The position numbers were made by a program, and so were the translations under genes. A DNA stretch of 64,000 nucleotides from CAWDDG01 sp963801065 (GTDB lineage: Bacteria; Actinomycetota; Actinomycetes; Jiangellales; Jiangellaceae): positions 949,850 through 1,013,849 of the forward strand of contig CAWDDG010000008.1 in assembly GCA_963801065.1 (NCBI GenBank), read 5' to 3'. Position 1 is the first letter of the stretch. The number at the start of each line of letters is the position of its first letter. Below are positions 10,025-19,246 of the stretch, one piece after another. The notes under the pieces are model-generated. The model had not been told where the DNA came from, did not search any database, and saw only the letters and a program-made list of their open reading frames with translations.

Positions 10025-11662
10025 CTAGACCAGGTCGTGCTCGTAGGCGTACGCGGTGGCCGCCGACCTGGACGACAGGCCCAGCTTGGTGAAGATGTTG
10101 CTGATGTGCCTGGCGACTGTCTTCTCGCTGAGGAAGAGGTCGCCGGCGATCACCCGGTTCGTCTTGCCTGCTGCCACGAGCTGGAGCACCTGCATCTCGC
10201 GCGCGGTCAGGCCGCCTTTGGCTGTTGCGGCTGCCCTCCGGGAGAGCGCGTCGAGTTGGGCGAGGTCGGGCGCGGCGCCGAGCTGCCGGAACGCCCAGCC
10301 CGCCGCGTCCAACTCCATCAGCGCGGTGTCCTCGTCCCCGAGATCCCGGCAGGCGCGTCCGATGAGCACCCGGGCCCGGGCGGCCTCGTACGGCGCTTCG
10401 AGCTCGTGCCATGCGGTCCACGCACCGCGCAGCACACCCAGAGCGGCACGCGGCTCGCCTTCGGCCAGCAGGACGGCACCCTCCGCGCGGGCGGCCGCCG
10501 CACGTAGCGGCGGCGAGTCGAAGTCTGCGGCGATCTCGGACAGCTCGCCCGCAGCGCTCCTGGCAGCTTGGGTGTCTCCGGTGGCAAGGACGATGTCGAC
10601 GTAGGCGCCGAGCAACCTCGACCGGGTCACGTCATCCTGCGCCTCGCCAACCGCGCGGTCGATCGCCGCAGCGGCGGCGTCGATCTGCCCCTGCGCGAGC
10701 CGAAGCTGCGCGAGGCCGGGCTGGGGCTGGCGGCCGTGCCTGCTGGCCGTCCGGTACGCCTCCTCGGCCTTGGCGAACTCCCCACGGAGTCGATGAAGCT
10801 CAGCCTGCTCGTAGATTGCGGCACCGATGGCCGGATGACCGGGCGACATCAGGAAGCGTTCGCACGCCCGTTGGGCTTCGTCGATCGCGTCCAGCCACTC
10901 ACCGTGCAGCACCATGATCTGCGTGCGGTGCACCAGGCATTGGCCGCTGTATGGGACCAGTCCCTGCTGTGATTCACACCAGTGCGTCAGCGCCGCCGTC
11001 CACTCTTGAGCCCGGCGCAGATCGGAGATCTCCTGACACGCCTCGATCACGCTGCAGTAGACGTTCCCCGCGACGATGGGGGAGACCTCACCGGACGTGA
11101 CCGCCACCATCGCCTCGTCGAGAAGGGCAAGACCTTCGACGATCTTGCCCATGTGGAGCAGCGTGCGTCCCTGGCCCATCCGGGCAAGGCCGATCAGATC
11201 CCGGTCACCGAACCTGCTGCCGATGGCGGCGGCCTGGGTGAACGTGGCGTTCCCGGTCTCGTAGTCCCCGGCCATCGTGGCCTGGAATGCTGCCGCCGAC
11301 AGCAGATATCCCAGCTCCACACAGTCGCGCTCCCCGTCCTCGAGCAACCGGCGGGCGCGAGCCAGCCAGCCACCACCGCGGGCGAAGTCGCCGGTGTGCA
11401 TGAGGTTGAAGCCGAGCCAGAATGCGCATCGGGCCGCTCGTTCCACGTCCCCACTGTCAACGAGCGCGTGATGCGCACGTTCCAACAGGTGCACGCACTC
11501 GTCGTCCTTGCCGACCAGGTGAGCGGCCACCGCAAGGCGTTCGAGATCCTCGGGCTCCAGCGCCGTCTCGCGGTCCGCGTCCGAGAGGTGGGCATAGGCG
11601 TCCGCCCATAGGTGCCGATCTATGGACACCCGGCCCTGATCGAGTACGTCGGCCGTGGTCAT
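10025..11662 (-). CDS. LuxR-family regulator with long TPR-like sensor region
   Basis: A 545-residue transcription factor. Most of the protein (about 10-470) is helical repeats of TPR/MalT type, with no ATPase P-loop. The C-terminal 65 residues form a LuxR HTH: GGLTAREMQVLQLVAAGKTNRVIAGDLFLSEKTVARHISNIF. It is read divergently from coxD with about 140 bp between starts, so it is a candidate local regulator of the coxDE-XdhC-mocA operon, but this is inference. ATG 11662 follows GGGAGAG closely; GTG 11674 is an alternative. No receiver domain is present, so the signal is probably a ligand or partner protein. Confidence 0.82.
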   Translation of the reverse strand: MTTADVLDQGRVSIDRHLWADAYAHLSDADRETALEPEDLERLAVAAHLVGKDDECVHLLERAHHALVDSGDVERAARCAFWLGFNLMHTGDFARGGGWLARARRLLEDGERDCVELGYLLSAAAFQATMAGDYETGNATFTQAAAIGSRFGDRDLIGLARMGQGRTLLHMGKIVEGLALLDEAMVAVTSGEVSPIVAGNVYCSVIEACQEISDLRRAQEWTAALTHWCESQQGLVPYSGQCLVHRTQIMVLHGEWLDAIDEAQRACERFLMSPGHPAIGAAIYEQAELHRLRGEFAKAEEAYRTASRHGRQPQPGLAQLRLAQGQIDAAAAAIDRAVGEAQDDVTRSRLLGAYVDIVLATGDTQAARSAAGELSEIAADFDSPPLRAAAARAEGAVLLAEGEPRAALGVLRGAWTAWHELEAPYEAARARVLIGRACRDLGDEDTALMELDAAGWAFRQLGAAPDLAQLDALSRRAAATAKGGLTAREMQVLQLVAAGKTNRVIAGDLFLSEKTVARHISNIFTKLGLSSRSAATAYAYEHDLV

Positions 11663-11802
11663 CGACTCTCCCACCGCGAGCGGCTGTCGAGCGCCCAGCT
11701 ATCCGGTTGCCCGGCGCATCATGCAACCTACCGCCGTCGCTCCCTTGTCGAGTACGAGGTCGGGCCCTGCGTGGGCCGCGAGCGGCAACGTAGCGTAGGA
11801 GC

Positions 11803-12687
11803 ATGGACCTCCCCGAGTCGCCGAGCGAGCTTGCCGACCGGTTGGACGGAGTCGACTATCTGGCCGACGACGGCCTGGCGACGGCGGCGTTCCTCGCCCT
11901 GCGGATGGGCCGCCCGCTGTTCGTCGAGGGCGAGGCCGGCGTGGGCAAGACGTCGCTCGCGCAGGCCCTGGCCGACGTGCTCGCGGCGCCGCTGATCCGG
12001 CTTCAATGCTACGAGGGACTCGACGCCGCCCAGGCGCTCTACGACTGGGACTTCCCCCGGCAGCTCCTGCACCTACGGGCCGCGGAGGCCGCCGGGGTGA
12101 CCGACGCCGACCAGCTCGAGCACGAGCTCTACGACCGCAGGTTCCTCGTGGCGAGACCGCTGCTCCAGGCCCTCGAGGCCAGCACTTCGGAGCGGCCGGC
12201 TGTCCTGCTCGTCGACGAGGTCGACCGGGCCGACGACGAGTTCGAGGCGTTCCTGCTCGAGATGCTGAGCGACTTCACCGTGTCGATCCCCGAGATCGGC
12301 ACGATCCGAGCCCTGCGCCCGCCGGTCGTCGTCGTGACGAGCAACCGGACCCGGGACGTTCACGACGCCCTGAAGCGGCGCTGTCTGTACCACTGGCTCG
12401 ACCATCCGGATTTCGAACGCGAGGTCGCGGTGATCCGCCGTCGGATCCCCGACGCTGGCGAGCGGCTGGCCACCGACGTCGCCAAGGCGGCGCAGAGCCT
12501 GCGGCGGATGGACCTGGTCAAGCCTCCAGGGCTGGCCGAGTCCATCGACTGGACCGCGGCGCTGGCCACGCTCGGGGCCCGCGAACTCGACCGTGACCTG
12601 GCGGCCCGGACGCTGGGTGCCGCGGTGAAGTACCGGGAGGACCAGGACCGGGTGCTCGCCGCCGTCGCCGACGGAGGGCTGGGATGA
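11803..12687 (+). CDS. coxD: MoxR-type AAA+ ATPase CoxD
   Basis: An ATPase that, with a VWA partner, matures Cox/xanthine-dehydrogenase type molybdenum hydroxylases; in Oligotropha CoxD is needed for the Cu/S part of the active site. The 294-residue protein has Walker A EGEAGVGKTSLAQAL, Walker B VLLVDEVDRADDEFEAF and sensor VVVTSNRTRDVHDALKRRC. ATG 11803 follows TAGGAGC. The end overlaps the coxE start (ATGA). It leads the four-gene accessory operon coxD-coxE-XdhC-mocA. The matching structural subunits are at 21.9-25.6 kb on the same strand. Confidence 0.9.
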   Translation: MDLPESPSELADRLDGVDYLADDGLATAAFLALRMGRPLFVEGEAGVGKTSLAQALADVLAAPLIRLQCYEGLDAAQALYDWDFPRQLLHLRAAEAAGVTDADQLEHELYDRRFLVARPLLQALEASTSERPAVLLVDEVDRADDEFEAFLLEMLSDFTVSIPEIGTIRALRPPVVVVTSNRTRDVHDALKRRCLYHWLDHPDFEREVAVIRRRIPDAGERLATDVAKAAQSLRRMDLVKPPGLAESIDWTAALATLGARELDRDLAARTLGAAVKYREDQDRVLAAVADGGLG

Positions 12688-13799
12688 CCACCGCGGTCAG
12701 CGCACTGGTCGGCTTCGCCCGCACACTGCGGGCGGCCGGCGTACCGGCCGGTCCGGCGCGGGTGCACGCGTGGGTCGAGGCGCTCGGTTTCCTCGACGCT
12801 GCGCGGACGGCGGATGTGTACTGGGCGGGACGGCTGACCCTGTGCGCCGGCCCGGAGGAGCTCACGGCATACGACGCGGCCTTCGCCGCATACTTCGGGG
12901 AGACTCCGTTCAGCGCACCACGTCGCGTCCTGCGTCCGATGACGCTCACCGTCGCGTTGCCCGAGGGCGACGGCGCGGCAGGCGCGGATGACGAGGCCGG
13001 TGCCGAGCACGCCGCCCTGACGGCGACAGCCAGCCGGGTCGAGGTGCTGCGCCACCGCGACCTGGCCGAGCTCACCCCGGCGGAGCGCGCCGAGGTCAGC
13101 CGCCTCCTCGCGGCGCTGCGGCCGACCGGTCCCCGCCGGCGGACCCGGCGCCACCAGCCGTCGCACCACGGGCAGCTCGACGCCCATCGCACGGTCCGGG
13201 CGATGCTCCGCCGCGGCGGCGAACCGGCACGGCTGTACCACCGCACGCGTGCGTCCGTGCCGCGACGGCTCGTGCTTCTCGTCGACGTCAGCGGTTCCAT
13301 GGCGGCCTATTCCGACGGACTGCTGCGATTCGCTCATGCCGCCTGCCGGAGGCGACACTCGACCGAGGTGTTCACCGTGGGAACCAGGCTGACCCGGGTC
13401 AGCCGGGAGCTGCGCGGTCCGGACCCGGACGCTGCGCTGGCGGCCGCCGGCGCAGCCGTGCCGGACTGGAGCGGCGGCACCCGGCTCGGCGAGCAGGTCA
13501 AGGCCTTCCTCGACCGGTGGGGCCAGCGCGGCACGGCCCGCGGTGCCGTCGTCGTCGTGGCGAGCGACGGGTGGGAGCGCGGCGACGTCGAGCAGCTGGC
13601 GGATCAGATGCGCCGGCTGCGACGCCTCGCCCACCAGGTCGTCTGGGTGAGTCCGCATGCGGGCAAGGACGGCTTCGCACCCGAGACCGCAGGCCTTCGT
13701 GCGGCGCTGCCTTCGGTCGACGTCCTGGTCGCCGGCCACACGGTCGACACGCTCGAACAGCTCGCCGACCTGCTCTGCCGGGAGGAACGCCATGCGTGA
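12684..13799 (+). CDS. coxE: VWA-domain protein CoxE
   Basis: A 371-residue partner of the MoxR ATPase. The C-terminal VWA domain (about 190-371) has a full MIDAS site: DVSGSM (LLVDVSGSMAAYS), a Thr in SGGTRLGEQV and Asp in VVVASDGWERGD. The N-terminal half is helical with an acidic and arginine-rich linker. MoxR-VWA pairs act as metal-insertion chaperones. It overlaps coxD by 4 bp and the XdhC-family gene by 8 bp, so all are co-translated. Confidence 0.88.
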   Translation: MTTAVSALVGFARTLRAAGVPAGPARVHAWVEALGFLDAARTADVYWAGRLTLCAGPEELTAYDAAFAAYFGETPFSAPRRVLRPMTLTVALPEGDGAAGADDEAGAEHAALTATASRVEVLRHRDLAELTPAERAEVSRLLAALRPTGPRRRTRRHQPSHHGQLDAHRTVRAMLRRGGEPARLYHRTRASVPRRLVLLVDVSGSMAAYSDGLLRFAHAACRRRHSTEVFTVGTRLTRVSRELRGPDPDAALAAAGAAVPDWSGGTRLGEQVKAFLDRWGQRGTARGAVVVVASDGWERGDVEQLADQMRRLRRLAHQVVWVSPHAGKDGFAPETAGLRAALPSVDVLVAGHTVDTLEQLADLLCREERHA

Positions 13800-14898
13800 T
13801 GTCCTCGATCGTCTGCTGGGCTGGTGGTCCGACGGCGAGCGGGTCGCGGTCGGGACCGTGGTGCGGACGTGGAGCTCCGCGCCGCGATCGGCCGGAGCGG
13901 CGATGCTGGTCGGCCCGGGCGGTGAGGCCGTGGGAAGTGTCTCGGGCGGTTGCGTCGAAGGCGCCGTCTACGAGGTCGCGGACCGGGTTCTGGGCGGCGC
14001 GACGCCGAGCCTGGAGCACTACGGGGTGAGTGACGACGACGCTTTCGCCGTCGGACTGACCTGCGGCGGCACGATCGAGGTCTTCGTCGAGGCCGTGGAC
14101 CGGGACTCCTTCCCCGGGCTGGATGCGCTTGCCGACGACATCGCCGGGCGGCGGCCGGTGGCGCTGGCAACGGTGACCACCGGCCCCGGCCCGCTGGGTG
14201 CGCACCTCGTCGTACGGCCTGATGGGCGGGACGGGTCGCTCGGCAGCGACCGACTGGACGACGCCATTGCTGACGACGCTCGCGGCATGCTCGACCAGGG
14301 CATGACGGGTATGCGCCGGTACGGCCCGCAGGGTGAACGCCGCGGCGACGAGCTGGGCGTCTTCGTCCAGTCCTTCGCGCCGCCGCCACGGATGCTGGTG
14401 TTCGGTGCCATCGACTTCGCCGCGGCGGTGGCCCGGGTCGGCGCGTTCCTCGGCTACCACGTGACGGTCTGCGACGCGCGGCCGGTGTTCGCGACCCGGG
14501 CCCGGTTCCCGGACGCCGATGAGGTCGTCGTCCGCTGGCCGCACGAGTACCTCGCCGAGACGGCGGTCGACGAGCGCACCGTGATCTGTGTGCTGACCCA
14601 CGACCCGAAGTTCGACATCCCGTTGCTCGAGGTGGCGTTGCGTACACCGGCTGCGTACGTCGGCGCGATGGGATCACGGCGTACGCACGACGACCGGCTC
14701 GCCCGGCTGCGCGAGCGCGGGCTGTCCGACAAGGAGGTGGCCCGGCTGGCCGCGCCCATCGGGCTCGACATCGGCGCCCGGACGCCCGAGGAAACGGCGG
14801 TCTCGGTCGCGGCCGAGATCGTCTCGGCGCGCTGGGGTGGCAGCGGCCGACCGCTGTCCGAGACTGCCGGGCCGATCCACCGGGAGCACCCGGCGTGA
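13792..14898 (+). CDS. XdhC/CoxF-family molybdenum cofactor maturation protein
   Basis: XdhC-type proteins bind molybdenum cofactor, promote its sulfuration and hand it to xanthine-dehydrogenase-family enzymes. The 368-residue protein has the N-terminal XdhC domain with the conserved GSVSGGCVEGAVYE and GLTCGGTIEVFVE cysteine loops. A C-terminal Rossmann domain holds VFGAIDFAAAVARVGAFLGY, VICVLTHDPKFDIPLL and YVGAMGSRRTHDDRL. Both domains are complete. It is coupled to coxE and to mocA (GTGA). The set implies a matured Mo-hydroxylase target, most likely the one encoded at 21892-25642. Confidence 0.9.
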   Translation: MRDVLDRLLGWWSDGERVAVGTVVRTWSSAPRSAGAAMLVGPGGEAVGSVSGGCVEGAVYEVADRVLGGATPSLEHYGVSDDDAFAVGLTCGGTIEVFVEAVDRDSFPGLDALADDIAGRRPVALATVTTGPGPLGAHLVVRPDGRDGSLGSDRLDDAIADDARGMLDQGMTGMRRYGPQGERRGDELGVFVQSFAPPPRMLVFGAIDFAAAVARVGAFLGYHVTVCDARPVFATRARFPDADEVVVRWPHEYLAETAVDERTVICVLTHDPKFDIPLLEVALRTPAAYVGAMGSRRTHDDRLARLRERGLSDKEVARLAAPIGLDIGARTPEETAVSVAAEIVSARWGGSGRPLSETAGPIHREHPA

Positions 14899-15488
14899 GT
14901 CGAGAGCCTGCGCGCGGTCCGATGGTCGCCGGCCTCGTACTCGCCGCAGGCGAAGGCCGCCGCTACGGCCGGCCCAAGGCATTGGTGGAGCTGGACGGTG
15001 AGCGGCTGGTCGACCGCGCCGTCCGCATCGCTGGCGACGGCGGCTGCGCGCCGGTCGTGGTGGTCGCGGGTGCCGCCCCGTTGGTGGTCGCCGGCGCCAT
15101 TGTCGTCGACAATCCTGGCTGGGCGGCGGGTATGGGTTCTTCACTGCGGGCGGGCTTGGCGGCACTGCCGGAGAGCGCGAGCGGGGTCGTCGTGCTACTG
15201 GTCGACACCCCGTGGCTCGACCCCGAGGCGGTGCGACGCCTGATCACCGCCCACAGCGCGGGTGCCGAACTGGCGGTGGCGACCTACGAGGGCGAGCGCG
15301 GCCACCCGGTGCTGATCGGGCGCGGCCACTGGCCCGGCGTCGTGACGATGGCGGTGGGCGACCACGGCGCGCGGAAGTATCTGGCGAGCCGGGCCGACGT
15401 GGTCGAGATCGACTGCACAGGTGCCGGCGACCCCAGCGACCTCGACGTGCCCCAGGACGCCGAGCGCCGTGGGCAGCCGCACGCCTGA
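14895..15488 (+). CDS. mocA: MocA-like molybdenum cofactor nucleotidyltransferase
   Basis: A 197-residue NTP transferase that should attach CMP (MocA) or GMP (MobA) to molybdopterin. Motifs: VLAAGEGRRYGRPKAL (NTP binding), NPGWAAGMGSSLRAGLAAL (typical of MocA) and LLVDTPWLDPEAV (metal site). Since xanthine-dehydrogenase-family enzymes of bacteria use the CMP form, MocA is favoured. GTG 14895 overlaps the XdhC stop. A hairpin follows at 15519-15536, ending the operon. Confidence 0.85.
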   Translation: MSREPARGPMVAGLVLAAGEGRRYGRPKALVELDGERLVDRAVRIAGDGGCAPVVVVAGAAPLVVAGAIVVDNPGWAAGMGSSLRAGLAALPESASGVVVLLVDTPWLDPEAVRRLITAHSAGAELAVATYEGERGHPVLIGRGHWPGVVTMAVGDHGARKYLASRADVVEIDCTGAGDPSDLDVPQDAERRGQPHA

Positions 15489-15518
15489 TCGTCGGGCGAC
15501 GACCCTTTCCCGGAGTCG

Positions 15519-15536
15519 GTTGGCCGAGAGGCCAAC
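15519..15536. terminator. Hairpin after mocA
   Basis: GTTGGCC and GGCCAAC form a perfect 7-bp stem with a GAGA loop, 30 bp after the mocA stop. It lacks a T-run, as is common for terminators in high-GC actinomycetes. Confidence 0.5.
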
Positions 15537-15622
15537 AGCTGGCAATCGTGTAGACGACTTCCGACGAGGGCTCGCGCTCCGGCGTCGGAACCGATCAGCC
15601 GAGGCGCCGCTAGGCTCTGCGC

Positions 15623-15988
15623 GTGGTCGACGGCCTCGCGACGGTCCTGGTCTTCCTCTCTGCGGCCTACGGAGCGTTCGCGCTGGTCATGGCCGTGGTG
15701 GGTCGGGCGCCGAGGGAGTACTTCGTGATCGCCTCGGCGGCGCTGCTGCTCGTCGTTCTGGTCCAGGTCGTCATCGCCGTCATCATGCTCGTCGCCGGCG
15801 ACCGACCGGATGAGCTCGGCACGTTCGTCGGCTACCTCGTCGTCGCACTGATCCTTCTTCCTGCGGGGACGCTCTGGGCGTTGGCGGAGCGTTCGCGCTG
15901 GGGCACCGCCGTGCTTGCAGTCGCCTGTCTCGCGCTGGTCGTGGTCGTGGTGCGGCTGCAGGACCTGTGGAGCACCGTCGGTGTGTGA
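15623..15988 (+). CDS. Small integral membrane protein, unknown function
   Basis: A 121-residue protein made almost wholly of four hydrophobic helices: LATVLVFLSAAYGAFALVMA, YFVIASAALLLVVLVQVVIA, FVGYLVVALILLPAGTLWAL and GTAVLAVACLALVVVVVRL. No catalytic motif is visible. GTG 15623 is chosen because TAGGCT (15611-15616) lies 6 nt upstream, the leaderless layout repeated in this window. It overlaps the next membrane-protein gene by 8 bp, so the two probably work together. I do not recognise a named family. Confidence 0.75.
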   Translation: MVDGLATVLVFLSAAYGAFALVMAVVGRAPREYFVIASAALLLVVLVQVVIAVIMLVAGDRPDELGTFVGYLVVALILLPAGTLWALAERSRWGTAVLAVACLALVVVVVRLQDLWSTVGV

Positions 15989-16412
15989 CGCGAAGCCGAC
16001 GAACCGCGGTCCGGGTCGCGTGCTCGTCGCCGTCTATGCGGTGTTCGCGATCTCGGCAAGCGCCCGGGCAGGCATCCAGATAGCGACCCACTTCGACGAG
16101 GCGCCGATCGCGTACCTTCTGTCGGCGCTCGCCGCGGTCGTCTACATCGTCGCGACGTTCGGGTTGGCTCGGTCGAGCCCCACATCGCGTCGCGTGGCGC
16201 TGGTCGCCTGCACGATCGAGCTGGTCGGCGTGCTCGTGGTCGGGACGCTGAGCGTGGTCTGGCCGGACGCCTTCCCCGATGCGACCGTCTGGTCCGGCTA
16301 CGGGCGGGGCTACGGTTTCGTGCCCCTCGTCCTACCCGTCCTCGGCCTGCTGTGGCTGCGCAACACGGCGACCGGCACCGAGCGGGGGCGCCGCCTCGGC
16401 GAGGGCGTGTAG
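15981..16412 (+). CDS. Small integral membrane protein, unknown function
   Basis: A 143-residue protein with four hydrophobic segments (VLVAVYAVFAISASARAGIQ, YLLSALAAVVYIVATFGLA, VALVACTIELVGVLVVGTLS, YGFVPLVLPVLGLLWLRN). It is coupled by an 8-bp overlap to the membrane gene before it. The start is GTG 15981. Its last 81 bp overlap the 3' end of the convergent DUF1116 gene, which is unusual, though both frames look genuine. The function is unknown. Confidence 0.75.
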   Translation: MCDAKPTNRGPGRVLVAVYAVFAISASARAGIQIATHFDEAPIAYLLSALAAVVYIVATFGLARSSPTSRRVALVACTIELVGVLVVGTLSVVWPDAFPDATVWSGYGRGYGFVPLVLPVLGLLWLRNTATGTERGRRLGEGV

Positions 16413-17765
16413 CGCCTGCACGAAGCATTCGGCGGGGGGGTTGACCAGGCCCGCGCCCACCTGGCCGGTGCCGGCCAGCCGTCCGGCCATGCCGGTGTTG
16501 ATCTGAGGCAGCAGCCCGGTCTTCACGACCGCAGCGACGTCGATGCCGGTGGGTGCGCCCCGGAAGTCGAGGATCGGCAGCGCGAAGGCCGGGTTCTCGC
16601 CGACCGTGATCTCGTACATGAGCCGGGTCGTGCGCAGTGCGTCGGCTACGGTTCCGCCGACGAACCGGACGATCGCCGGTGCCGACGCCATGACGAAGCC
16701 GCCCAGGCCCATCGTTTCGGCGACAGCGGAGTCGCCGATGTCCGGGTTGGCGTCGTCGGGGCCGTAGGCGCCGAGGAACAGGCCCTCCGGAACCTGGGCC
16801 GGGCCGGTGAACCAGGTGTCGCCCGTTCCCGACACCTGGATGCCGAAGTCGGTGCCGTTGCGGGCCATCGTGGTCACGACGCTGCTGCCGGCGAGTCCGG
16901 CTGCCGAACCGGTCTGGAGCTTGCCGGCCGGCATGACCAGGTTGAGGAAGAAGTGGTCGTTCCCCGCCACGAAGCGGACGACGTCGGCGACGTGTCGAGG
17001 GTCTGCCGCCTCGATCAGGTCGGGCACGAGCTCCCGCATCAGCATCAGCGTGCCTGCCCGGTTCCGGTTGTGGCCCTCGTCGCCCATCTGGACCATCTGA
17101 GCGATGATCGCCTTGATGTCGACCGACCCGTGCCGGTTGACGGCGGCGTGCAGCGCGGGCCCGAGGACAGTCGCCATCCAGCGCAGCCGTTCGATCACGT
17201 CGGGGGAGTAGGCGCCGTAGCGGAGCACCCTGCCCAGCCCTTCGTTGAGCGAGCACCAGGCCGTGCCGCCATGTGTCGCGTCGCGGACTTCGAACACCCA
17301 CATCGACGGCGAGATCACGCCTGCCATCGGGCCGACCGCGCCTCGGTGGTGGCATGACTCCAGGTGGACGCGACCGCCCGCCAGCGCCGCCTGGGCCTCG
17401 TCGGCGTCGCCGGCGAGGCCCTCGAAGAGCATGGCGCCGATCAGGGCGCCTCGTAACGGACCCGAAGCGCGTTCCCAGTCGATCGGCGGCCCGGCGTGGA
17501 GGAATTCACCGGTCCCCAGCCCCAATGCCTCTCGGGCCGGCCGGACATCGACCAGGTCGGCGCCGGCGCTCAGCATCCGTGACACGGCCGCGTCATTGGC
17601 GGCGGCGCGCCTCGGGTCGGCGAGAACCCGCACCAGTGCATCGTCGGCGCCGGTCAGAGGGGGACGCCAGTCCACGCGCGTGACCTGCGCTGCCTGCGCG
17701 TCGAGAGCGTCGGCGAACAGGTCGACGCCGGCGGTGGCCACCCGGGGCTCGACGGCGAGGTCCAC
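16332..17765 (-). CDS. DUF1116 / AllG-like subunit of an oxamate carbamoyltransferase-type enzyme
   Basis: A 477-residue DUF1116 protein (YlbE/AllG family). Family blocks include VHLESCHHRGAVGPMAGVIS, HGGTAWCSLNEGLGRVLR, GDEGHNRNRAGTLMLMREL, GNDHFFLNLVMPAGK and MGLGGFVMASAPAIV. In E. coli the fdrA-ylbE-ylbF products have been reported to make up oxamate carbamoyltransferase of allantoin breakdown, converting oxalurate and phosphate to oxamate and carbamoyl phosphate. Here it is the last gene of a reverse operon DUF2877-fdrA-DUF1116, only 5 bp from fdrA. The substrate in this organism need not be oxalurate (see findings). Confidence 0.85.
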   Translation of the reverse strand: MDLAVEPRVATAGVDLFADALDAQAAQVTRVDWRPPLTGADDALVRVLADPRRAAANDAAVSRMLSAGADLVDVRPAREALGLGTGEFLHAGPPIDWERASGPLRGALIGAMLFEGLAGDADEAQAALAGGRVHLESCHHRGAVGPMAGVISPSMWVFEVRDATHGGTAWCSLNEGLGRVLRYGAYSPDVIERLRWMATVLGPALHAAVNRHGSVDIKAIIAQMVQMGDEGHNRNRAGTLMLMRELVPDLIEAADPRHVADVVRFVAGNDHFFLNLVMPAGKLQTGSAAGLAGSSVVTTMARNGTDFGIQVSGTGDTWFTGPAQVPEGLFLGAYGPDDANPDIGDSAVAETMGLGGFVMASAPAIVRFVGGTVADALRTTRLMYEITVGENPAFALPILDFRGAPTGIDVAAVVKTGLLPQINTGMAGRLAGTGQVGAGLVNPPAECFVQALHALAEAAPPLGAGRRVAQPQQAEDG

Positions 17766-17770
17766 CCCGC

Positions 17771-19246
17771 TCAGCCCCCCACCAGCCCGACCGCGGCAGC
17801 GGCGGCCTCGGCGTTGGAGAGGTGGACCGACGCGCCTGCCGCCTGAAGCGTCCGAGCCTGCCGCTCGAGATCCTGTGGGTCGCCCGCGGTGCCGATGAGC
17901 GACGCCAGCACAGCGAGGTCGCGGCCGTCCTCACCCGCGGTCGCGCGGGCCTTCCGGATGGCCGGCGCCAGCTCCGCGGTCGGGTCGGGGTGTGCGCCGT
18001 GTCCGAGGACGACGTCGAGCAGGACGACGCCGCACGCAGCGTCCGCACCCTCCTCGAGAAGGCGTCGTGCCCGGATACTGCCGTCGATCATCGGATGGGG
18101 ACGGCCCCGGGTGAGCCGGTCGTCCCCGAAGTCGATCATCAGGTGGCCCGGCGCCCGGAGGTCGTCGGGCAACATCCACGCGGGCGCCAGCGGGATGTTG
18201 GAGCTCACAGCACCGAGGCGGGCGCTGGCGATGAGCATCGCCTCGTCGCAGAGCGTGCCACCGGAGAACAGCCCGCGCAGCGCGCCGGAGCGTGGTGACC
18301 GCTCGTACGGGGCCGGCCAGGCACGCGGCCGGTCCCACTCCAGGCCGGTGCTCCGGACGAGTCGTTCGGCGACCTCGGTCAGGGTCGGCTGGCCCGGGCC
18401 GAGCAGCGCGAACTCCACGGGGACGCCGAGACCTGCGGCGTGTGCCCGGACCCGCTCGGCCACGTCAGGGGCCGGCGGCTTCGAGATGACGACGACCCGT
18501 TCCGTCGCGTCATCGGCGGCCAGCAGGTCGAGGGCGGCCAGCGTGGATCGACCGGCGACCTCCGTGGACAGGTCGCGGCCGCCGACCCCGAGGCAGTGGC
18601 TGACGCCGACTCCGGTCGCGTCTAGCAGGCACATGAACTGCTGGGCACCGGTGCCCGACGCTGCGACGATCCCGACCGGACCGGGCCGGACGACGTTGGC
18701 GAACCCGAGGCCGACGCCGGCAACGACGGCAGTCCCGCAGTCCGGGCCCATGACGAGCCGGCCGAGGCGGGCAGCGGCCTCCTTGAGTGCGATCTCCTGG
18801 TCGAGCGGCACGTTGTCGCTGAACAGGACGACGTCGAGCCCGGCCTGCAGGGCGTCGAAGGCGTCGGCCGCCGCATGTCGACCGGGCGTGGAGATCAGGG
18901 CGAGCGTGGCGCCGTCGGATGCCGCCGTCCGCAGGGTTCGCGGCGCGACGTCCGCAGCGCCGCCGCCGGTGGGCCGCGCGCGCTCGGCGAGGATCCCGTC
19001 CAGCCTGGACAGCGCGGCGCCGAGAGCGGCATCGTCTTCGGCCTCGACGGCGACGACCATGTCGTTCGCCGATGCGCCGTCCGGGGGCGCGAACCCCATG
19101 CCGGCGAGCAGGTCGAGGTTGAGCTCGGTGGCCATCGCGACCAGAGCCGACCGCACGCCTGGTTCGGCGGAAACGCGCTGGCTGACCTGCATGAGGCTCA
19201 CCGAGTCGCGGTAGGCGCCGACGCGCACCTGCAGATGGCGGCTCAC
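17771..19246 (-). CDS. fdrA: FdrA/AllF family protein (acyl-CoA synthetase fold)
   Basis: A 491-residue FdrA-type protein with a succinyl-CoA-synthetase-like fold. The CoA/nucleotide-binding-like part shows VLFSDNVPLDQEIALKEAA, MGPDCGTAVVAGVGLGFAN and IVAASGTGAQQFMCLLD. A further domain carries FSGGTLCDEAMLIASARLG and the Asp-rich MIDFGDDRLTRGRPHPMID. It is somewhat shorter than the E. coli protein. GTG 19246 overlaps the DUF2877 stop (GTGA), so the three genes form one transcript. With DUF1116 and DUF2877 it should form a transcarbamoylase complex; partner identity rests on operon structure. Confidence 0.87.
   Translation of the reverse strand: MSRHLQVRVGAYRDSVSLMQVSQRVSAEPGVRSALVAMATELNLDLLAGMGFAPPDGASANDMVVAVEAEDDAALGAALSRLDGILAERARPTGGGAADVAPRTLRTAASDGATLALISTPGRHAAADAFDALQAGLDVVLFSDNVPLDQEIALKEAAARLGRLVMGPDCGTAVVAGVGLGFANVVRPGPVGIVAASGTGAQQFMCLLDATGVGVSHCLGVGGRDLSTEVAGRSTLAALDLLAADDATERVVVISKPPAPDVAERVRAHAAGLGVPVEFALLGPGQPTLTEVAERLVRSTGLEWDRPRAWPAPYERSPRSGALRGLFSGGTLCDEAMLIASARLGAVSSNIPLAPAWMLPDDLRAPGHLMIDFGDDRLTRGRPHPMIDGSIRARRLLEEGADAACGVVLLDVVLGHGAHPDPTAELAPAIRKARATAGEDGRDLAVLASLIGTAGDPQDLERQARTLQAAGASVHLSNAEAAAAAVGLVGG

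Noticed and set aside
16332..16412. Treating the 81-bp convergent overlap as evidence that one of the two genes is false
   Set aside because: Both have good coding evidence (membrane helices and coupling on one strand, DUF1116 C-terminus on the other), so a tail-to-tail overlap is accepted.
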